A stretch of DNA of 24,847 nucleotides, from positions 463 through 25,309 of the forward strand of contig DBNL01000030.1 in assembly GCA_002299785.1 (NCBI GenBank). The letters are read 5' to 3'. Both the position numbers and the translations under genes were made by a program. Positions 1-7,081 of this stretch are shown here, piece after piece (position 1 is the first letter of the stretch; each line of letters begins with the position of its first letter). The notes below the pieces were generated by a model. The model had not been told where the DNA came from. It did not search any database and saw only the letters and a program-made list of their open reading frames with translations. This DNA is from Verrucomicrobia bacterium UBA673. GTDB taxonomy: Bacteria; Verrucomicrobiota; Verrucomicrobiia; Limisphaerales; UBA1096.

Positions 1-848
1 GGCATCTGCGTCACGAGTGTCCGCCACTTCTTGCGATCTGCCTCGTTCATGTCATTCCACCGCTCGTTGTTAAGGAAAAAACCGGCACGCTCACTCTGCG
101 ACATGTTGGCCAACTTCTCAAACGACCGGATGACCAACTCGCGCTGGGCACGGGATAAGGACTTGAACTGCCCAAGACTGGCCTCCATTCGCGCCCGCTC
201 CCGACTCGACAGGTGGCTCAGGGTGCGCTCCTGCTCGGCAACTGGCATATCGAAAAAATGGTGAAACTGGCGGGTCATCCGGCGGCGATCCGGTTTCGTT
301 TTTTCACGCCAGGTCTTGATCCGCCCCTCGAGGCCCTCACGCAGACGGGTCGACATTTTTTCCATGTGATTCGTCAGCGCAACGCGCGACTGGTAGCCTC
401 TGCCAAAGCTGGAGAGATAGCGGAAAAACGACTCGTTCTTGAGCAAGTCGGCGCGGACGTTGGCGTCGAGTTGATCCCAGCCAGTCAACCGCCTCTTGAT
501 ATCGGTGCGGAACCGCTCCGGCACAGAGGCCAGACGCTTAGCCCGATCGGTCTTCTCCGTTTTCATGATGGGCATCAGGTGCCAGCGGAAATCCAACGCG
601 TCTAGTTTGCGATCACGCTCGGCCTCAGGCATGGCGGCGTATTCGAGGATCTTGGCATGCACAAGTTTGCGATGGCGCTCGGAGGAAATTTTGAGTTTGC
701 CCACCGCCACCCCGCGCTCGGCTTCGGGTAGCGAGACAATTTTTTTGAAGGCCGCAAACGGCGAGCTAGCAGCCATTACACCAACGGTCGCTCCCATTGC
801 CAATATCGGCAGCAGTAGCAGGCGGGTAACTGTGACTCGCAATTTCAT
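1..848 (-). CDS. Secreted DUF3106-like helical-repeat protein (3' end outside window)
   Basis: An open frame of 282 codons starts at the ATG at 848-846, just after the anti-sigma stop codon, and runs off the left edge, so the C-terminus is missing. Residues 1-27 form a signal peptide or N-terminal anchor (basic start, then a hydrophobic run ending near MAAS). The rest is highly charged, apparently cysteine-free and predicted helical. It repeats a pattern resembling DUF3106 proteins: short blocks such as LPEAER, MPEAERDRKL, VPERFR, LSSRERARM, LSRAQREL and MSQSERAGFF, each followed by aromatic or basic residues. I infer an exported helical protein, perhaps analogous to CpxP/Spy-type envelope factors, but no enzymatic motif is visible. 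It lies 4 nt downstream of the anti-sigma gene and is probably co-transcribed with the sigma/anti-sigma pair. The family assignment is tentative; the reading frame itself is convincing. Confidence 0.75.
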   Translation of the reverse strand, partial: MKLRVTVTRLLLLPILAMGATVGVMAASSPFAAFKKIVSLPEAERGVAVGKLKISSERHRKLVHAKILEYAAMPEAERDRKLDALDFRWHLMPIMKTEKTDRAKRLASVPERFRTDIKRRLTGWDQLDANVRADLLKNESFFRYLSSFGRGYQSRVALTNHMEKMSTRLREGLEGRIKTWREKTKPDRRRMTRQFHHFFDMPVAEQERTLSHLSSRERARMEASLGQFKSLSRAQRELVIRSFEKLANMSQSERAGFFLNNERWNDMNEADRKKWRTLVTQM

Positions 849-852
849 GAAG

Positions 853-1335
853 TTACTTGAGGGCGGCCCAAAGTTCCTCGTCGATCACGTCGGCCTGTGC
901 GACCGCCTCGATGGCCTCGATATCAGCCAAAAAAACAGGAGTGAACTCGGCGATCGACACGATGGCCGCAGCCATCTCGGCTCGGGACTGGTTAAGATGC
1001 GATTGGTAGCCAACACCACCGATCACCATGGCGAGCGTTGCAGCGGCCGCGATTTGAACGGGACGAAACTGCGGTGCTAGGAGCCTCTGCCACCACGCTT
1101 GGCCAAGCACTGGTTGGGCCGCCTCGACGCTACAGACTTCGTCCAGCACGCGGGCAGTAAAATTGGTCGCGACTGGCGTGTCAGGCAGTGCGGCTAACAG
1201 GTGATCGAGCACTTCCCACTCTGCCTGATCGGTGGAGTTCTCAGCCAGCCAGTTCTCCAAACTGGCCAACTCAGCATCAGTCAAATCACGCTCAAGTGCG
1301 GTTTTCAACAAGTTATCAAACTCGGATTGGTTCAT
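853..1335 (-). CDS. Membrane-anchored anti-sigma factor
   Basis: The 160-residue protein has an acidic, helical N-terminal half (about residues 1-70). A single predicted transmembrane helix at about 93-110 (VQIAAAATLAMVIGGVGY) follows, then a short acidic C-terminal tail. This architecture and its position 49 nt downstream of an ECF sigma gene are typical of anti-sigma factors that hold the sigma factor at the inner membrane. The N-terminal stretch around LTDAELASLENWLAEN resembles the start of many planctomycete/verrucomicrobial anti-sigma proteins; no zinc-binding HxxxCxxC (ZAS) motif is present. The start ATG is preceded by a canonical AGGAG, which is unique in this window. The palindrome CGCTTGGCCAAGCA lies inside the gene, read as Leu-Gly-Gln. 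The function is assigned from context and topology rather than strong sequence similarity. Confidence 0.75.
   Translation of the reverse strand: MNQSEFDNLLKTALERDLTDAELASLENWLAENSTDQAEWEVLDHLLAALPDTPVATNFTARVLDEVCSVEAAQPVLGQAWWQRLLAPQFRPVQIAAAATLAMVIGGVGYQSHLNQSRAEMAAAIVSIAEFTPVFLADIEAIEAVAQADVIDEELWAALK
1096..1109. repeat. Iterated palindrome copy in the anti-sigma gene
   Basis: CGCTTGGCCAAGCA, core 1098-1107, read on the minus strand as Val-Leu-Gly-Gln-Ala. Confidence 0.85.
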
Positions 1336-1337
1336 TG

Positions 1338-1345
1338 TCTCCTTT
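1338..1345 (-). promoter_or_regulatory. Strong Shine-Dalgarno of the anti-sigma gene
   Basis: The minus strand reads AAAGGAGACA directly before the ATG at 1335-1333. This gives a full AGGAG core about 4-5 nt from the start codon. It supports the chosen start and is the only convincing Shine-Dalgarno sequence among the start codons in this window. It suggests that the anti-sigma factor is translated efficiently relative to its sigma factor. Confidence 0.7.
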
Positions 1346-1384
1346 ACTCTAAAACCAAGGCTGTAAAAAAGTTTTGCCGTGAGG

Positions 1385-1993
1385 TCATTTTTTTTGCCAT
1401 TCGCCTGATTTTAAATAAGGTTTCAGGCGGTTTTTGAGTACCGCACGTCCCCGAAAAATGATCGATTTCACAGCCGTCAGCGAGATCCCGCCCAGCACCT
1501 CGGCGATTTCCTCATAGCTGACTCCTCCCTCGCGGCAGAGTAGAAGGGCTGTGCGCTGTTTTTCCGGTAGATCCATCAACGCCTCCTCAACCTTCGAGCG
1601 CAGCTCGCCGCTCAGGGCGGCGTCGGCCGGGATCGAACTGGAGGCATCCTCCACCACGCGTAATGGCTGCGACTCGCTGTCAGGGCGCGGCTCATCGAGT
1701 GAGTCAGCCGGATGTCGGGTGCGTCGACGGATTTCGTTCAGGCCAAGGTTGCGGGCAATCGTGAAAAGCCAGGTAGTAAACTTGCTTGCAGGCTCGTACC
1801 GTTCGCGAGTTTTCCAGACTTGAACGAAGACGTTTTGGGCGATGTCCTCCGCCTCGTCGATGTCATTGATCAGCCGGTAAACCAGGTTCATCACCGGCTG
1901 CTTGAACTTCTCCACCAACGTCTCGTAGGCCGACAAGTCTCCCTCCTTCACCCTCAACATCAGGGCCACATCGGGATCGTTCCTGTCAACCAT
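1385..1993 (-). CDS. ECF (RpoE-like) RNA polymerase sigma factor
   Basis: The 202-residue protein has the two-domain layout of group 4 (ECF) sigma factors. Region 2 spans about residues 18-88, with the core-binding/-10 motif (DEAEDIAQNVFVQVW) and the FTTWLFTIARNLGLNEIRR segment. A variable linker follows at about 90-125. Region 4 spans about 128-185, with DLPEKQRTALLL and the helix-turn-helix YEEIAEVLGGISLTAVKS. The usual arginine after AVKS is replaced (IIFRGRAVLK). The first ATG is used, at 1993. The anti-sigma gene lies 49 nt downstream, followed by the DUF3106-like gene, giving a classical sigma/anti-sigma/effector cassette. The N-terminus abuts glnD, which is divergent, so the regulatory region is very short. 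Family assignment is secure; the regulon is unknown. Confidence 0.93.
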   Translation of the reverse strand: MVDRNDPDVALMLRVKEGDLSAYETLVEKFKQPVMNLVYRLINDIDEAEDIAQNVFVQVWKTRERYEPASKFTTWLFTIARNLGLNEIRRRTRHPADSLDEPRPDSESQPLRVVEDASSSIPADAALSGELRSKVEEALMDLPEKQRTALLLCREGGVSYEEIAEVLGGISLTAVKSIIFRGRAVLKNRLKPYLKSGEWQKK

Positions 1994-2010
1994 GCCTCAA
2001 AAATCTAAAT

Positions 2011-2036
2011 TACGCTTGCCCAAGCGGCAAGGTTAC
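2011..2036 (-). promoter_or_regulatory. Candidate ECF-type autoregulated promoter of the sigma gene
   Basis: On the minus strand, GTAAC (complement of 2032-2036) is followed after 17 nt by CGTA (complement of 2011-2014). This resembles ECF promoters, which combine an AAC-containing -35 with a CGT-containing -10. It would initiate about 10 nt before the sigma ATG, and autoregulation would be expected for this family. The near-consensus palindrome CGCTTGCCCAAGCG occupies the spacer. The match is short and could be chance. Confidence 0.3.
2013..2026. repeat. Degenerate copy of the iterated palindrome
   Basis: CGCTTGCCCAAGCG differs by one base from the window-wide consensus CGCTTGGCCAAGCG. It lies in the very short region between the divergent sigma and glnD genes. 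Confidence 0.7.
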
Positions 2037-2060
2037 GGTGGGTTAAAGTGTGCCCTAGCC

Positions 2061-4889
2061 ATGCGGAATTGTTTCGGCGGCCCAGCGCAGCTAGACTCCC
2101 AAAGCGTGCCGGATAACACCACAGACCCAGCCGGTGTCACAGAGTTGATAGCCATCCCCAATGACAGCTCCCTCATCAAGGAGCTGCCAAGGCTTAAGCG
2201 TTTCCTCAAGATGGAGTCGGCCCGCCTGCAGGGGTGGCACCGCGACGGCGGTGACGGTCGCGAGGTCTGCCTTGGTCGGTCGTGGATGCTCGACACGCTG
2301 CTGCGCGAGCTTTTCGACTGGACGCTGGCAACCTTCGAGCAGCCCGGCAATGCGCGGAAACTACAAGTCGCCCTCATCGCCATCGGCGGCTACGGTCGCG
2401 CGGAGCTCAACCCTCACAGTGACGTCGATATCATGCTGCTGCACAGCGGCTCGATGCCAAGCGTTAACCGCATTTTCACTCATCCGCTCCTAGAGAAACT
2501 CACCAGCGCCGGCGGCTTGATCTACACGCTGTACGACCTCGGCTTGAAGGTCGGCCACTCGGTGCGCAACATCCAGGATGCGGTCAACGTTGCCAATGAC
2601 GACATGCAGACCAAGACGTCGCTGATCGAGTCGCGCCTCATCACTGGCGATGCCGGGTTGTTCGAGGAGTTCCGGCAGCAACTCGAGGCCAGATGCATCC
2701 GCAACCACGTCGACAACTATCTGCAAATGCGGATCGGCGACCAGGACGCGCGACGCGTGAAATTCGGCAACTCCGCCCTGCTACAGGAGCCGAACATCAA
2801 AAACGGCTGCGGCGGACTTCGCGATTACCAGAATCTGCTATGGATGACGTACTTCAAGTACGGCGCCCACACCCTTGAGCAGCTCGAGGCTCAGGGGATG
2901 GTCCGCCCAAGAAATCGCAGGCAACTCGAGGTTGGCTACGGCTTCCTGCTGCGCACCCGCAACGAGCTTCACCTCCAGACCAAGCGACTGACAGACAATA
3001 TCCCCAAAGCGCTCCAACCGAAAATCGCCTGGCAGCTTGGCTACAAAGACCGCTCCCCGGCACGCCGGTTAGAGACGTTTATGCGCGACCTTTATATACA
3101 CATGCGAGGGATCCACCTCATCACCCGCATGGTCGAGCGTCGACTGGCTCTCCGCCCCAAACCGGCTCGCCGACTGCCCTCGCTTCGCTCGATTTTCGGG
3201 GGGGGTAAAAAAACGGAAACCCTTGACGGCTTCAACATCATCGACGGCGAGCTTGTACCGATCTCACATCGTATTTTCAGAGATCAGCCGAGACGACTCA
3301 TGCGCGTGTTCCTGCACGCCCAGCAGCGAGGCCTCGAATTTCACCCCGACCTCACGCAGTTGCTGCGAGATAACGTCTCGCTGGTGGACGACGACTTCGT
3401 CCACGACACGGAAAACCACGAGACGTTTCTCGAAATTCTCAACCAGCGCGGCAACGTTGCCCCCGCCCTACGTGCCATGCACGAGGTCGATCTGCTGGGT
3501 CGCTATATTCCGGAGTTCGGCCGGATGACCTGCCTCGTGCAGCACGAGTTTTTTCATGCCTACGCGGCGGACGAGCACACGCTCGTCTGCCTCGAGAGGC
3601 TCGACCAAGTCTGGGACGCAGCTCAGCCCCCGTTCGCTCACTACACCCACATCCTGCAAGACATCGATCTGCCGTACCTGTTGTACCTCGCTCTGTTTTT
3701 GCACGACGCCGGCAAGGGCATGGAGAGCGGCGACCACGTGAAGGACGGCACAGTCGTCTGCCAAAAAGTCGGCGAGCGGCTTGGCCTCACGCCTCGCCGC
3801 CTGGCCAGACTGAAGTTCCTCGTCGAGCATCATCTGCTCATGGCGGAGGTGTCGCAGCGGCGCGACATCGATTCACCCACCGTGATCCGCCAATTCGCCG
3901 AGACGGTGCAGGATGAGGAAAACCTAGCCATGCTCACACTGCTGACATTCGCCGACTCGCTCGGTACCAGCAACAACCTCTGGAACGATTTCAAAAACAC
4001 GCTGCTTCAAACCCTCTACCACCTCACCGGCCGGCGACTCGCCAGCGGCAAGGATTACGAGGAGGCGGAGCAGCAGCGCCTTGCCAAGCTCATGCAGGAG
4101 GCGCGAGAACAGTTGCCGCTGAAAATTTCCGCCGAAGAACTCGAGGCCCACTTCGAGTACCTCACACCGCGTTATTTTCGCACCCACTCGCTCGAGCATA
4201 TCAACATCGACCTCACACAGGTGAACCGCTTCCTCAAGCGCGTCGTCAACGGCTCCGGTTCCAGATTGCTGGAGCCGGTCATCGCCTGGCACAATCAACC
4301 TGCGCGCGCCCACACCTCGGTAAAAATCTGCACATGGGATCGCCCTGGGCTGTTCACCACCATCTCCGGGGCCTTGGCCGCGTCGGGGCTGAACATCCTG
4401 AGCGCACGCGTCTTCTCGCGGGGCGACGGTATCATTCTCGACACGTTCCTCGTCGTGGACGCGCGCACTGGCGGCTTGGCCAAGCGGCGCGAGCGCGACA
4501 CGTTCAAAAAACAGCTCACCCAGGCGCTGCTGCCAGGCGAGTCGCCGGAATTCCAGACACAGATCGACACCTTGTCCAAGCGCGCCACACCAGCGGAATG
4601 GGAGTGGCCAACGCGCATCCGTATCGACACCGAGGCCGCCGAGTCGCGCACCATCATCGAAGTCGAGTCAGCGGATCGGCTGGGCCTGCTGCACCGCATC
4701 TCAAAGGTCCTGACACGGCACGGACTCAGCATCCACGTCGCGCGTATCAGCACCGAGAAAGGCGCGGCAATCGACACCTTCTACGTCCGGACAGCCCTCG
4801 GAAAAAAACCAACCGACGAAGCACTGCTCCTGCAAATCCAGTCCGACCTCAAGACGGAATTAAATGAACAGAAAAGGGACATGTATTAA
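2061..4889 (+). CDS. glnD: Bifunctional [protein-PII] uridylyltransferase/uridylyl-removing enzyme
   Basis: GlnD senses glutamine and uridylylates or deuridylylates PII proteins in the cytoplasm to control nitrogen assimilation. From this start the protein has 942 residues. The nucleotidyltransferase motif GGYGRAEL lies at 109-116 with catalytic Asp121 and Asp123 (SDVD). A GlnD-type middle domain follows (IKNGCGGLRDYQ). The HD hydrolase domain has HAYAADEHT and LHDAGKG (H548/D549). Two C-terminal ACT domains begin near 752 (WDRPGLF) and 864 (ADRLGLL). The frame is open from 1992, but that ATG overlaps the divergent sigma start; the ATG at 2061 or a later GTG (2107) is more plausible, and none has a Shine-Dalgarno. 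A G8 run followed by A7 at 3198-3213 stays in frame. No glnB, glnK or amt is nearby. A palindrome copy near 4475 encodes LAKR. Confidence 0.95.
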   Translation: MRNCFGGPAQLDSQSVPDNTTDPAGVTELIAIPNDSSLIKELPRLKRFLKMESARLQGWHRDGGDGREVCLGRSWMLDTLLRELFDWTLATFEQPGNARKLQVALIAIGGYGRAELNPHSDVDIMLLHSGSMPSVNRIFTHPLLEKLTSAGGLIYTLYDLGLKVGHSVRNIQDAVNVANDDMQTKTSLIESRLITGDAGLFEEFRQQLEARCIRNHVDNYLQMRIGDQDARRVKFGNSALLQEPNIKNGCGGLRDYQNLLWMTYFKYGAHTLEQLEAQGMVRPRNRRQLEVGYGFLLRTRNELHLQTKRLTDNIPKALQPKIAWQLGYKDRSPARRLETFMRDLYIHMRGIHLITRMVERRLALRPKPARRLPSLRSIFGGGKKTETLDGFNIIDGELVPISHRIFRDQPRRLMRVFLHAQQRGLEFHPDLTQLLRDNVSLVDDDFVHDTENHETFLEILNQRGNVAPALRAMHEVDLLGRYIPEFGRMTCLVQHEFFHAYAADEHTLVCLERLDQVWDAAQPPFAHYTHILQDIDLPYLLYLALFLHDAGKGMESGDHVKDGTVVCQKVGERLGLTPRRLARLKFLVEHHLLMAEVSQRRDIDSPTVIRQFAETVQDEENLAMLTLLTFADSLGTSNNLWNDFKNTLLQTLYHLTGRRLASGKDYEEAEQQRLAKLMQEAREQLPLKISAEELEAHFEYLTPRYFRTHSLEHINIDLTQVNRFLKRVVNGSGSRLLEPVIAWHNQPARAHTSVKICTWDRPGLFTTISGALAASGLNILSARVFSRGDGIILDTFLVVDARTGGLAKRRERDTFKKQLTQALLPGESPEFQTQIDTLSKRATPAEWEWPTRIRIDTEAAESRTIIEVESADRLGLLHRISKVLTRHGLSIHVARISTEKGAAIDTFYVRTALGKKPTDEALLLQIQSDLKTELNEQKRDMY
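4474..4486. repeat. Iterated palindrome copy in glnD
   Basis: GCTTGGCCAAGCG, core 4475-4484, read as Gly-Leu-Ala-Lys-Arg in the first ACT domain. Confidence 0.85.
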
Positions 4890-4925
4890 CACAGATAGCC
4901 AGAATTGAGTTCAGCCATGAAATCC

Positions 4926-4952
4926 GTATACGAATTTTTAAACTGAAAAATT
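4926..4952. repeat. AT-rich inverted repeat between convergent glnD and rrf2 genes
   Basis: AATTTTT (4933-4939) and AAAAATT (4946-4952) can pair across a six-base loop, next to GTATACGAATT (4926-4936). The stem is entirely A/T, so it is at best a weak bidirectional terminator. The rest of the 71-bp gap shows nothing else. Confidence 0.25.
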
Positions 4953-4960
4953 AAAACTCC

Positions 4961-5422
4961 CTAAATGATATAATCGAGCGGATTCTCCAGTGGCCCCTGC
5001 AAGTCGCGCACGCGTTCGCACAAATGCGCCACACTCACTCCCTCCAGCACGCCGACGATCGCATCACGCACTTCCTGCATCACGCTGCGGATCGCGCACG
5101 CGCCCTCGTCGGGACAAGAACAGCGCTGGTAATAATTCACACTCACACACCCCACCGGTGCCAGTGGTCCCTCCAAGTGACGAATAATATCGGCCAGCGA
5201 AATCTCGTTCGGCCCGCGCTGCAGCCGATAGCCTCCCGCTACCCCGCGCTTACTCAACACAAATCCGGCCGACTTCAGATCATTGAGAATCTGCTCCAAA
5301 AACCGGCGCGGAATATTCTGCTGCTGCGCGATGTCCCTGATCCGCACCACACCTGAACCGTGGTTCATCCCCAGAACCAAAACCGCCCGTAAAGCATACT
5401 CACCCCGTTGCGACAATTTCAT
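4961..5422 (-). CDS. Rrf2-family transcriptional regulator with a Cys cluster
   Basis: The 153-residue cytoplasmic regulator begins MKLSQRGEYALRAVL, the hallmark of the Rrf2 family. It has a winged helix at about residues 1-65 (RDIAQQQNIPRRFLEQIL, then the wing KRGVAGGYRL). The dimerisation and sensor region contains C92, C101, C103 and C109. IscR uses three cysteines at 92, 98 and 104, so the spacing here differs (C-x8-C-x-C-x5-C). An Fe-S cluster or thiol switch controlling sulfur, iron or redox genes is therefore likely but unproven. The gene is monocistronic, convergent with glnD and downstream of the glyoxalase-like gene on the same strand. A promoter-like sequence containing an imperfect GAC/GTC dyad lies immediately upstream, consistent with autoregulation. 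No isc, suf or cys genes are present in the window to name its targets. Confidence 0.9.
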   Translation of the reverse strand: MKLSQRGEYALRAVLVLGMNHGSGVVRIRDIAQQQNIPRRFLEQILNDLKSAGFVLSKRGVAGGYRLQRGPNEISLADIIRHLEGPLAPVGCVSVNYYQRCSCPDEGACAIRSVMQEVRDAIVGVLEGVSVAHLCERVRDLQGPLENPLDYII

Positions 5423-5431
5423 GCCAGGCAG

Positions 5432-5459
5432 AAAGTAGAATCCCGACCTTTTTAGTCAA
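5432..5459 (-). promoter_or_regulatory. Candidate sigma-70 promoter/operator of the Rrf2 gene
   Basis: The minus strand shows TTGACT (complement of 5454-5459), a 16-nt spacer and TACTTT (complement of 5432-5437). The predicted transcript would start only a few bases before the ATG, so the mRNA may be nearly leaderless. The core GACTAAAAAGGTCGGGAT contains an imperfect dyad (GAC...GTC) reminiscent of CymR-type Rrf2 operators, suggesting autorepression. Confidence 0.4.
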
Positions 5460-5484
5460 GTATCGTTTGATGAACAGAGGAAGA

Positions 5485-5531
5485 GTATACGAATTAGCAC
5501 AGATTTGCTGATCCGTGAAATCTGTGTCTAA
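5485..5531. repeat. Inverted repeat downstream of the glyoxalase-like gene
   Basis: CACAGATTT (5498-5506) and AAATCTGTG (5518-5526) form a perfect 9-bp stem with an 11-nt loop. Pairing extends outward with one bulge (TTAG/CTAA). The left side begins with GTATACGAATT (5485-5495), the same 11-mer found at 4926-4936. There is no U-tract on the minus strand after the stem, so an intrinsic terminator is doubtful. Confidence 0.4.
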
Positions 5532-5547
5532 TTTAAAAATCAGGAAC

Positions 5548-5934
5548 TCACTTTGCTATCTCGATAAGCTCGATCTCGTAGCCCTCGGGGGCGTCGATGA
5601 AGGCAAAGCCGCCGCCGGCTTCCCTCATCGTCGGGCCATCGGAGTACTCGAAGCCTAGCTTGGCGAGGTGCAGGCCGAATTCCTCAAGACTGTCGACCTC
5701 GAAGGCCAGATGCGTGAGGTCTTCCTGCACCACCACTTGGCCGCTGTTGGGGAAATGGCAGATCTCGACGGTCTCCTCGCTCTCGGGTGCCTTGAGGAAT
5801 GCCAGTTCGGAGCCGCGCGGCGACTTGTGACGACGCACCTCCTCCAGACCAAGAACGTTCTTGTAAAACTCGACGGTTTTCTCGAGGTCGTTCACGCGGT
5901 AGCGGGTGTGCAACAGTTTCTTTGCCAATGCCAT
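5548..5934 (-). CDS. Glyoxalase I-like VOC metalloprotein (lactoylglutathione lyase family)
   Basis: The 128-residue protein has the paired beta-alpha-beta-beta-beta modules of the VOC fold. Its metal-binding residues match glyoxalase I in order and spacing: H9 (LLHTRYRV), E57 (VEICHF), H75 (LTHLAFEV) and E122 (GYEIELIE), against H5, E56, H74 and E122 in E. coli GloA. It therefore probably isomerises a thiol-methylglyoxal hemithioacetal, using glutathione or another thiol, and detoxifies methylglyoxal in the cytosol. The frame is open upstream to 5973, but the ATG at 5934 gives the family-typical N-terminus (MALAKKLLHTRYRV). It is a single gene on the minus strand, divergent from the exported methyltransferase. 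Substrate specificity within the VOC family cannot be fixed from sequence alone. Confidence 0.85.
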   Translation of the reverse strand: MALAKKLLHTRYRVNDLEKTVEFYKNVLGLEEVRRHKSPRGSELAFLKAPESEETVEICHFPNSGQVVVQEDLTHLAFEVDSLEEFGLHLAKLGFEYSDGPTMREAGGGFAFIDAPEGYEIELIEIAK

Positions 5935-6021
5935 AACGTTGGATATCATACCAAGCCGGGCGCGCCTAGCCAAGCACAGGCCAGCTTGTCACCGCACCCG
6001 CCCAAGGCTACATTGCCCTTT

Positions 6022-6792
6022 ATGAAACGCCCGCTGTTTTTCCTAGGACTCGCCGCCGTCTTCGTCGCGCTTGGCCAGCTCTCTCCCGCGCTTGGCCAGA
6101 CCAAGGGTGTCCGCGTCGATCCCGAGAACCCGCGATACACATACCGCACACAGCACAGCCGGGACGGCATTGGCAAATTCTATATGGGCCGCGAGATCGC
6201 TCACGTTATGGGGCACCTCGGTTCGGGGTGGCTCGAACGACCATCGCGCGAACTGGAGGAGAGACCGCAAATACTCATCAAGTCGCTCAAACTTAAGAAG
6301 GGTGACAACGTGGCTGACATCGGAGTCGGCACAGGGTACTTCGCGCGGCGCATCGCGCGCGTCATCGGGTCGAAGGGCACAGTGTACGGGGTGGACATTC
6401 AGCCAGAGATGCTCGAGTTGCTGGCAAAGAATCTCGGTAAGATCGGTATCAAGAATGTGAAGGGCGTGCTAGGTACGATCAAAAATCCAAACCTGCCCGC
6501 CAACAGCATCGACCTCGCGCTGATGGTCGATGTGTACCACGAGTTTTCGCACCCGCACGAGATGCTGCAGAACCTCTGCCTCGCACTGAAGACGGGAGGG
6601 CGGATCGCGTTCGTCGAGTATAGGATGGAGGATCCCAACGTGCCGATCAAACTGCTGCACAAGATGTCGCAACTGCAGGTGATGAAAGAGGTCACGCCGC
6701 ACCCACTCGAATGGGTGGAGACAATCTCCGTGCTCCCACGCCAACACGTCATCGTATTCCAAAAAACCGTAACAACACCAGCATCGAAATAG
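6022..6792 (+). CDS. Exported class I SAM-dependent methyltransferase-like protein
   Basis: The 256-residue protein starts with MKRPLFFLGLAAVFVALGQL, a clear signal peptide with probable cleavage near ALGQ (residue 26). A class I Rossmann methyltransferase fold follows: motif I VADIGVGTGYFARR (97-110), an acidic post-I position VDIQPEML, a post-II segment LALMVDVYHEFSHP and motif III around LKTGGRIAFVEYR. Upstream of motif I is the conserved segment YMGREIAHVMGHLGSGWLERP seen in planctomycete and verrucomicrobial homologues. The start was chosen because the open frame upstream (from 5668) is antisense to the glyoxalase gene and the signal peptide begins here. It is odd to find a SAM-binding fold behind a signal peptide, since SAM is cytoplasmic. 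The substrate is unknown. Confidence 0.85.
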   Translation: MKRPLFFLGLAAVFVALGQLSPALGQTKGVRVDPENPRYTYRTQHSRDGIGKFYMGREIAHVMGHLGSGWLERPSRELEERPQILIKSLKLKKGDNVADIGVGTGYFARRIARVIGSKGTVYGVDIQPEMLELLAKNLGKIGIKNVKGVLGTIKNPNLPANSIDLALMVDVYHEFSHPHEMLQNLCLALKTGGRIAFVEYRMEDPNVPIKLLHKMSQLQVMKEVTPHPLEWVETISVLPRQHVIVFQKTVTTPASK

Positions 6793-7081
6793 ACGGTTTA
6801 ATTAAACGCAGAGGGCCACAGAAAAAAATTACGTTTGCAAGCTCGACCGTCTGTTGTGCATGCCAGAGCGTTTTGGAGTACGGTTCTCTGCACCACTTTC
6901 GGTGACGTTTTGAAATCCCATTCCATAGCGGCGCGCAGCGATGCAATCCAAGAAACTGCCTCGATGTTCTAAGCCCTAAAATAATCTGCTAGTCCAAGTA
7001 GTACTCACACGTTGCGGACGACTGAGACAGTCGTCCATACCTTCATCTCTACGGTTCTCCGCGTCTCTGCATCCTCTGCGT
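6793..7081. other. Gene-free region between convergent methyltransferase and folK genes
   Basis: No credible coding frame, tRNA or riboswitch was recognised in these 289 bases. They contain the 12-bp inverted repeats described separately, purine-rich cgcagagg-like words near both ends, and a perfect 8-bp stem with 5-nt loop (GGACGACT / AGTCGTCC, 7016-7036) that lacks a following T-run on either strand. Base composition is less GC-rich than the neighbouring genes. Confidence 0.6.

Noticed and set aside
31..1080. Overlapping plus-strand frames at 31-264, 213-605 and 496-1080
   Set aside because: They are shadows of the minus-strand DUF3106-like and anti-sigma genes, which have a signal peptide, coherent repeats and an SD signal.
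5668..6021. 118-codon extension upstream of the methyltransferase
   Set aside because: It is antisense to the glyoxalase gene; the ATG at 6022 begins a textbook signal peptide.
7016..7036. Rho-independent terminator of folK
   Set aside because: The 8-bp stem is perfect but no U-run follows on the minus strand, and it lies about 45 nt past the stop inside a probable repeat.
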